This document shows, in pieces, positions 56,511-64,000 of a stretch of 64,000 bases of DNA. The position numbers and the translations under genes are program-made. The notes beneath the pieces were generated by a model. That model worked only from the letters and a program-made list of their open reading frames with translations. It made no database searches and had not been told where the DNA came from. Origin of the DNA: Hexactinellida sp. DTS-2022. Lineage: Eukaryota; Porifera; Hexactinellida. Where the stretch lies: positions 12,090,001-12,154,000 of the forward strand of contig JAPNXP010000002.1 in NCBI GenBank assembly GCA_028753945.1, read 5' to 3'. Each line of letters begins with the position of its first letter. Within the stretch, counting starts at the first letter, position 1.

Positions 56511-57368
56511 TTATCTCAAATCGTTTCTGAAATATCAACAGGTGTGAAATGCGTGATTTTTCCCCCCTTCTGAGGGGTAAATGCCCATAACCTATCGAAT
56601 AATGTTTGGATCGTGTCGTATAACGTCTCATTATGTGCGCAAATGCTATACCCATCTTTGTAAAAACAATTTGGGGTGTTATATAATACATAATTGTATA
56701 TTTGAGGGCCTTGAGTTGTGAAAATATGACAAAACAGACAAAACGATGGTCATAAATTGGTCATAACTCATGATATATTAGTGGTAAAGTGTTGAAACCA
56801 AATCCTACATATAGATAAGAAGCTTACGCATTGATATGAAGATTACAGGAATTATTCTGTAGTCCAATTTCCCACAGTAATATAAGATCACCGGGTACTG
56901 GCATAGCCTTCAACTTCTTTTATGCTCCTAATTTCCTAATTTCCTTATTTTTGACATTTTCCTGAACTTTTCCTTTATATTTTGACCTGTAGATTCCGAA
57001 TTTTCGATTTATGACACAATATATGGCAGTGAAAAATTTCATAACCTCTTAAGAATCTGAAATTCGGAGAAATTCGTAGGCCACAGCCCTAAAACGCTTA
57101 TAATACCACGAATAACTATCAGAAAGTTCTAAAAATTTCTTCAGGGGTAACTTACGATCCATCTTCAGACGGTTGATCAATAATTGAAAAGAATTCGCTA
57201 CTAAATATAATGTCCGACAATCGGGATTTTACCGAGTTCCCTAGCGTTAAAACGGTAAAATGGTATAGAATGCATTATTATACCCTATATTAATGGCTCG
57301 AGTCACAAGTTAAATGAATATATTTATTACAAGTTGAAATAACAATATAATTAGATTCAATATAATTA
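56511..57368. other. No recognised gene
   Basis: Scattered short frames only. No paired repeat was recognised. Confidence 0.5.
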
Positions 57369-57868
57369 CAGTGGAACCTCTATAAGTGGGGAGCATGGGA
57401 CGGGGGAAATTTCAATTGCCCCCCATTCCCCGGTTATAAAATTCAATTGGAAAAACATTATATATGCTATATTATACAAAGTATTCATATAACACACACA
57501 TTAATGCACGTTATAGTTATTATTTGTATATTATGACAATTTAGTTAACTGCTGATCTACACTAGGTGATTTCTTCTAAAAACATCAGAGTAGATCAATC
57601 GAAAATATTTTTTCTGTAGAACTTTAGAATTGATTTATTGGAAATATTGTATTATTTTATAAGAATCATGTTAGGATTTGTCCATTCCCCCCATTTATGG
57701 AGGTTGTTTTGTATGCAGATAAAAACTCCTTGAAATTTATGGTCCCCCATTCCCCACTTCCCCGCTTATAGAGGTTCATTTGTATGGATATATACGAATA
57801 TGGTAAAAAAATTCCCCACTTATGGAGGTACCCCATTTATAGAGACCCCACTTATAGAGGTTGCACTG
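57369..57868 (+). mobile_element. ~500 bp pogo-like MITE, copy 3
   Basis: Same ends and interior as 34444-34942. TA lies at 57367-57368 and 57869-57870. Confidence 0.93.
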
Positions 57869-57989
57869 TATTACAAGTTTAAACAATAGAATTATATTTA
57901 TGTTTTACTTATTCTGAAGTGTGAGGAAATAGAGGAGATGGCACTCCAATTATGGCAAAACCTCGGTTAATTGATAATTTGTGCTAGCC

Positions 57990-58340
57990 AAAAGGTGTAT
58001 AATTTTATTATCTATCCAATATGTAAATTTTATCAAGCTCACTATTAATTATGACATATTATGCGCCATAATTAGATTAAATATGTGTTAAAATTATTTG
58101 ATCAAAAATCGTAACCCCAGGTGCAAATTAGACGTTCACTCCGCACCTACATGCCATGTTCACCCTCAATCTATAAATTTGTGGCCAGGGCACCGTCTAC
58201 GGAGAAAAAATAAAAATAAATGCTTGATTTCAATACTGGGCCACTATACTATACTAGTACAGTTGGCACAGCAAATTGAATAAAATAAAGGCAGTGATAT
58301 TAGAACTGGGCCACTATATTATAGTATAGTCGGCACAGTA
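57990..58340. repeat. Interspersed repeat S, copy 2 (inverted to 12290-12640)
   Basis: CCCCAGGTGCAAATTAGACG, GGCCAGGGCACCGTCTACGG and two copies of TACTGGGCCACTATA-type words occur, the latter within a ~100 bp direct duplication at about 58230-58335. Confidence 0.6.
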
Positions 58341-59018
58341 AAATCAAAATTGTTAGAAACAATCAATAGTTAGAAGAATTGAATTGTAAATTGGCATAAA
58401 GTACATATACAAGTTCTACTAGAAATAGAATTAAATAACGTGTAAGGCTCAATAAGAAGGAAAGTTAGTTATCCTATGTAGGTTTCTTCTGTTTTATACT
58501 TCCTTACATTGTCAAATCTTAATGAATAGTACTAATCTTAGTAAATATTGACTTTATACCATAGACTCCTTTAGATAAGGACTGGAACGTCGCGATCTCG
58601 GGGTTTTAACTTGAGTCTGAGAGGCTCCAATTTTATAATTGAAAAAGCATTAGGTTTCCGGTTTCCAAATGTGATTTTTGGCACATAAGGGTAACTTTTG
58701 GCATCCGCCAACAACTTGGAGTTTCCACTCAAAATTTCTCACACCTCGACAAGCTATGAAGTAATTGTCACATATCGAGAACTCTGAAAATTCATTTAAT
58801 TGCACATAACTTCCGCCCTCTAAGATTATATAAAAATCTCAAAATTTAATAGAACATGCACATTAATGATGCGGACACGTTCATTACACCAGATCACTAC
58901 TATGCTTACTCATTATCACATGACGTGATCATTAAAATTTCACTTTGTTAAATTTGACTATTTAGGCCTATTTACGCTTTGTATTCAATATTAGGAGTAT
59001 ATAAACCACATACCACCA

Positions 59019-59077
59019 GCGAAGCGGTTGATGTGTGTGGTTGTATTCTGCCGCGAAGCGACCTAGCAAGCGAAGCG
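59019..59077. repeat. Three GCGAAGCG words in 59 bp
   Basis: GCGAAGCG occurs at 59019-59026, 59053-59060 and 59070-59077, in a GC-rich island with inverted CCACATACCACC/GGTTGATGTGTGTGG-like arms. Confidence 0.6.
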
Positions 59078-59094
59078 AGCTAGTTGATAGAAAA

Positions 59095-59560
59095 TGTATT
59101 ATCAATGAAAATCAAGTTACCAATTGCGGATGGATCAATACTAACATAGTTTACATAAAATCGGTAGTTGAGTTTGGCTCAATTTAGGAATATGAATTCC
59201 CGGGCAACCGAAGAATGTATCAACATTCAATTTGTAATTTCGATATATTTCATTCAACCAGTTATGGACATCCTCATGTTCCAATTTTGAACGTTTATAA
59301 CGCGTTTAACTATGTTAAAAGCAGGCTATAAAACACGATAATTCCCACGAAAAATAACGATTTCTTAATCAAATGGTGATATATCACAATTCTAAAGGGT
59401 GTTATATATGCCTTGATGTCATGTTCCTAACTTCCTATATAATTAAAAGGCATTTCTCAGGTCTGTCATTACTAGCTATTGAGATAAAAAATTCACCGAT
59501 TTATCTTTGGCCTTTAGCTAATCCATGGTTTGGAGTAGTGGTAAGGCCTGTTGCATGATA
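59095..59560 (+). repeat. Family M repeat, partial copy
   Basis: It matches 14400-14860 over most of its length, including GGCTATAAAACACGATAATT and CATTACTAGCTATTGAGA. The GGTCACG end is missing, cut near AAGGCCTG at 59545. Confidence 0.6.
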
Positions 59561-60119
59561 TTTTGAGACGCATGAGATTTTGAGACATACTACTAGCAAA
59601 CCATGGATGTGCTATTAGAAATTATACAGTGATATTTTGAGACACTACTATAAAAGTAATTTTCTATTTAATATCACTTTTTCATTCTGAATTTAAGATT
59701 CTAACAATTTTAAGACGATAGAAAGATAAAGCAGAGACATAGATGGCTATTATATATTGTTTTGACACGCTGGTATTTACCAATTTCTGAGCGATTACCT
59801 GTTTTGAACGACTCACTATATTTTATATTATATGTGCAATATGTATCCCTTTTAAATTAACTTATATTACTGATATTTATAGCAAGTTAAACCAGTACCT
59901 CAATTTCCAATGTATATCTGATTTGACTAGTTTTCCTAATCTACTAATTTCCCAATTCAGCATATGGTTATAATACTAACAATTTCAGAGACACAACTTT
60001 AATTAAGTAAAAACAAAAACAACTATTACAAACAAACAGAATAAACATACTAAATTAATATAAACGAAACTTAATAATAAATATATAAACTAATAAAATA
60101 CTCAACATTAAAAAATTTA

Positions 60120-60335
60120 TTATAATAACCCCAACAAACCCCCCTTCTCCTCCACAACGTCCTCTTCCTATCCTCCCTTCTCCTCCACCTCCTGCTCCTC
60201 CTCTCCCGCAATAACTCCCTAAGAGTTAGAATTTCCCCATCCGTCCAAAATATCTTCTCCTCCCATGCCCTTCTCTCCCCTTCCAAAAGCCCTCCTCTCC
60301 CCTTCCCAAGCCCTCCTCTCCCCTTCCCACTTCCG
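60120..60335. repeat. C/T-rich low-complexity stretch
   Basis: Repeated CCCTTCCCAAGCCCTCCTCT and CTCCTCCACC words. The Arg/Glu-rich minus-strand frame here is a composition artefact. Confidence 0.7.
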
Positions 60336-60420
60336 CAAATAAAATAACAGTAAATATAATAGTAACATTTAAATGATGTAGCTTTGTTAGCTTTTACTTA
60401 TAGTTATTAACTTTTCATAG

Positions 60421-60667
60421 CCAACATACGAAATTATTATACACAGTGTCAATTACGTCAATTGCCAGCAGTACTTTATCTGATTACGATTAACAAAATA
60501 ATAGAAAAAATATTTTAGACCAAATTTGTTGTTATTTTAGGTAAGTTTTTTACCTATTAGTTAAAGTAAACTTTGTATTCCCCACATACGAACTTATTAT
60601 TCACAGTGTCAATTACTTCAATTGCCAGCACTTACCATATCTGATTACGATTAACAAAATAATGCAA
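60421..60667 (+). repeat. Direct duplication of an ~85 bp segment
   Basis: CAGTGTCAATTAC(G/T)TCAATTGCCAGCA and CTGATTACGATTAACAAAAT occur at 60445-60505 and 60605-60665, about 160 bp apart. Confidence 0.75.
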
Positions 60668-61097
60668 ACAAAATATTTCAATCAAAATTTGTTGTAGTCA
60701 AATAAACGATTTTTTTTTTATGTTTAAACCTTTTTATTTTTCCTGAATTTCACTAATATATTCCTAGATTTCTGACGACTTATGGTTACTATCCTGCCAA
60801 TTCAATTGCTAAATGAAATAATCACAACGATTAACTTATTTCTAAATGTATCATACTTAAACTGGGAGAATGTCTAGAAAGAGATATACCCATATTTATA
60901 ACATAAATATAAGGTAAAGATTTTTTCAATCAGTTTTGATTGTATTAGCCAATTACTTTTTGGGGCCTCCTCCTTTTCCCCACACAGCCGCCCTATCCTC
61001 TCCATTCATACAGTGGAAACTGCACATCTTTATCCATTCAATCGGCACAAATTTTTATTTAATTAGCCTTCGTTCGTATGTCTTCGTTCGCATAACA

Positions 61098-61537
61098 CAG
61101 GGGTTTTCAACCTTTTGTACCATGCGACCCCTTTTACAGATGTGGAAAAGCTCGCGACCCCCACAATGTTAATATGAAAGTTTTTATTAATGTGTAATAA
61201 GTATTCCTATTGTTTAATTAAATCGATGCACCTCAAGTTTCAAGCAAATTCTGACAATTATGAAATAACTACAAGGCTATATAAAAATCATCTCGAATCC
61301 CTGAACCTCATTGCGTAAATATTGCATGTACATTACACATGCAGCACTGCATTTTTAAGTACATGCACAATGTCTACACATCATAAGCATATCAATGTGG
61401 ATAATTTAAATAAGTTTTGACTTATATCTCTGTAGATTTCAACGATTTTATGTAAAATTTCCGGAACTTTTCGCGACCCCCCTATAAAGCCTTCGCGACC
61501 CCCTTGGGGGTCGCGCCCCCCAGGTTGAAAACCCATG
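61098..61537. mobile_element. 440 bp hAT MITE with GCATAACA duplication
   Basis: It starts CAGGGGTTTTCAACCTTTTG and ends GGTTGAAAACCCATG. The duplication lies at 61090-61097 and 61538-61545. Subterminal words are GCGACCCCC and CTTGGGGGTCGC. Same family as 52421-53154. Confidence 0.9.
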
Positions 61538-62258
61538 GCATAACAGAATGAGCATCGCATTGATGTGCCCTGATAATGCGGTTCCCAGTATACAAAAAAG
61601 GAAAATAGGTTAAGTTACACTAAATTACTCAAACATAAATCAAACACTATTACAGTGCTCCAAGTCGGCTATAAATCGGTTTCTAACAAAGTTCAATTGT
61701 CCGGACATCCTTATATTTGACTATACTATAGTCAAATAAATCGATATAATGAAATCTCTTTTTAACGAAGATATTTCTTACCCCATAAATTTCTGAGTAA
61801 TTAATTTTAATCAGCTTATTACAAATATGAAATCGATGTCAGCACTTCGTTATATCGGGAGTTCACGTACTTAATAATATACGATGTAACAAAGTTATTT
61901 CGTGTATGGTGGACTTACTAATTAGAAACTAATTAATTACTTAGTATAAATTATATTAGTAGATAATAAAAAATGTTATGACTCACTTGATTCCACAGAT
62001 AATTTACCTACACACTAGTCGTCAGTCTTTCGCATCGTAAATCGTAGATAACAGCTTGTCTTTCGCCACTGGGGATATGCCGTTGCAGGTCACGTTTCCA
62101 TTATCTGGGCTCGCCATGATTGGGATTACGTTGCCTGAATACCCTCGAGCAGACGTCCCCACAAATTTCGATGTACCTTGCCTTTTACGCTTTCGTAAGA
62201 GTTTTGTGAGCTGTTATTCAATCGTTTGGACATCATCTAAGATAGTTCCATAAGTCTT

Positions 62259-63653
62259 TTAATCCGTGATCAGCATTGATACGACAGGTTGATAGTGATC
62301 GAAGTAGTTTTGGATATAAAGGATGGCTGTAGGGTTATCTGTGGCCTGTGTAAACTCCAACGCACCTCGCGAATTACTGAGTCTTGTAGACATCTGCAAT
62401 GTAGACATCTGCATCAAGAATAGCAGAAGCAGCATAAATTTCCACATCTGCTCCCCAAATGGATTCACGATTAATAAGTCTTTGTTTGCTAAGGTATTCA
62501 CACGGTATCGTTCGTTTGGTTTTAAAATACCATCCTAGTTTATTTGTTCCTTCACTGGCGATAAAGCGAGAGATGATGGAGCGAAGATTTAGGTGGCTGG
62601 TTTCACTCCACTAATTATTTGGATATGCATCGAAATAGACAATTACCATCTCCTTCCATATGTCCCGCTTAGCTAGGTTCAAAATCGAAAAGTAACTTCC
62701 CAACGGTATTAAATGGTTGTCAACAAACTGATTCAAATGATTATCCCAACATATCACATTTATTACGCTGCCAATTTTCATCTATCACTGTGATCCTTGG
62801 GTCCATCATTGTGTCGTATGGATTACGGAGCAGAACTGCGTCGTGAAATGATTCCCATAGCATTGTGTTTAGATAATGCATTCCCTAAAATATCAATTTG
62901 TTTACAATTTAATTAATATAATAGTAATTTATTGTCATAACCTGCTTTGGTATACTAAACAAACATACTAATTTTAATTGAATGGGTGGTATGAGTGTAT
63001 TGTTAGATTATTTAACTTACCACAAAATACAGTACTTTATGTGTGTATCTAGCACGTTGGGTATCTGTATAGCTGGGGTAGAGATCTGTTGTCCATCCGA
63101 GTATTATCTCAGTATTATCATAATATCTCTTTCTACAATAAATGGGTAAAATGATAATTTGTAGTTATCTTATGAATCATTGTTAACTTACACCTTCCTC
63201 TTTTTTCCACCATCCAAATACTCGAATAGCATCGTGTTGGGAGTGTAGCTGTGCGCTTTGTATAACAAGTGGTCCAGCTCTTCATGTAGAGGAGTCTTAA
63301 AGGTCTGCCCACGTATATTCTGCTTTAGGATTTCCTACAAATTACAACATTGTAAGAAAATTTATGGAATGTTACAAATATTCTGGATTGACGTCAATTG
63401 AAGGTGTAAAGCGAAAGGAATATTTTACTATTAACACTATTTTATCCTTTTAATAACAACTCAATCACAATGAATTTACCTGTGAGGTGTTGATTCCTAT
63501 GCTAGTATCGAGGCTTACTTTTTTCTTAATATTCTTGGGACTAGAGGATCTTTCGAAGTAGGGTATTGTGGTATGGATTGGAATTTTTTTGTCCTTCTTC
63601 GTTCCTAAGTAAGTTTTAGAAATTGTAACATGGCTTTCTGTTACTTTCGACAT
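62259..63653 (-). pseudogene. Four-exon OTU-domain gene with short introns, last exon decayed
   Basis: Exon 1 (63653-63480) encodes MSKVTESHVTISKTYLG and on, and ends CAG before GTAAAT. Exon 2 (63334-63192) encodes EILKQNIRGQTFKTPLHEEL and on, with donor GTAAGT. Exon 3 (63132-63021) encodes KRYYDNTEIILGWTTDLYPS and on, with donor GTAAGT. Exon 4 starts at 62884 (GMHYLNTMLWESFHDAVLLR). Acceptors are TTTGTAG, TATTGTAG and ATATTTTAG, introns are 59-145 bp, and the phases (0, 2, 0) agree. Exon 4 then shifts frame near 62747, giving DNHLNQFVDNHLIPLGSYFS. It shifts again to MEGDGNCLFRCIS (catalytic Cys box), hits stops, continues WGADVEIYAASAILDADVYI, and after another shift ends with IQNYFDHYQPVVSM (His motif). 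The conserved OTU order is clear, but the frameshifts make a functional product unlikely. No transposase was seen beside it. Confidence 0.65.
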
Positions 63654-63729
63654 CGTGTAAGGCCCGAGATATTTCGTTTGTTTCTTTGTTTTTGGGCATG
63701 TGTTTTTGTTTGGGCATGTTGGTATAGAT

Positions 63730-64000
63730 CAGGAGTTCTTAACCTGGGGGAAATTTAAGGGGGAAATCAATTTAGACAAAATTAATAATAATAATGAAAC
63801 TTAATAAAATAAAATATTATAGACTATATATTTTATCTACATAGGTCATTTCAAAAGTACTGATCACCAATCATATTGAAGTTATGCTCTATGGTTTGCT
63901 AAATATGTAACCAGCAGACATCCAAAAGTTTGTTTGTTCATGGCTACTTTTTTCCTTATACAAATGAAGGGGGAAATAGGGTAGAGTGAACAGGCCAAAA
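63730..64000. repeat. Possible hAT-like element running off the window
   Basis: CAGGAGTTCTTAACCTGGGG at 63730 resembles hAT ends, and GGGGGAAAT words repeat up to 63990. The other end is outside the window. Confidence 0.35.

Noticed and set aside
60071-60286. Arg/Glu-rich minus-strand frame
   Set aside because: It is produced by the C/T-rich low-complexity run and has no domain.

Overview
This window is AT-rich eukaryotic DNA, most likely from an invertebrate animal. I cannot name the species. The only host gene I recognise is SF3B1, the U2 snRNP splicing factor. Two consecutive, phase-matched exons lie on the + strand (13710-14032 and 28148-28471), separated by one 14.1 kb intron. Their splice borders are AG/GT, and no other SF3B1 exon was found. 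Everything else I can identify is DNA-transposon material. No reverse transcriptase, rRNA gene, tRNA gene, CRISPR array or bacterial-type operon was seen.

Layout. (1) 1-5000: a 3.1 kb element (1755-4857) with about 500 bp terminal inverted repeats (TIRs). It encodes a PIN/FEN1-like protein with a cysteine-rich CXC tail, frameshifted. (2) 5000-13700: remnants of an unusual MULE-type transposase, a BED-hAT transposase and a THAP domain, among many MITEs (short non-autonomous elements). (3) 13710-28471: the SF3B1 exons. The intron between them holds a FLYWCH-RING MULE whose TIRs are tandem arrays, a decayed OTU/MULE-like copy, a 2.7 kb OTU-carrying element with ends built of ~155 bp arrays, and a second RING-tailed MULE. 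(4) 28500-45700: two THAP/P-element copies. The first (29584-33806) keeps both TIRs and is split by an 830 bp hAT MITE. The second (from 39296) is split by a 683 bp MITE and by a GC-richer 2.6 kb hAT element. (5) 47863-55585: a KRBA2/SCAND3-like integrase gene cut by a 564 bp Tc1-like MITE and by a 5.1 kb OTU-transposase element. That element carries an hAT MITE, which in turn carries a second hAT MITE. (6) 55600-64000: more MITEs and a spliced but decayed OTU-domain gene at the right edge.

How the parts relate. Several insertions are bounded by exact target-site duplications (9 bp for the OTU element, 8 bp for the hATs, TA for the pogo/Tc1 MITEs). In three tested cases, mentally removing the insert and one duplicate brings the interrupted reading frame back into register. 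The order of events can therefore be read directly. The most interesting material is (a) the OTU-protease plus MULE-like transposase family, whose two best copies share their terminal motif, and (b) the PIN-CXC gene inside long TIRs. Both look like poorly described DNA-transposon types. All large coding regions of mobile origin here are broken.
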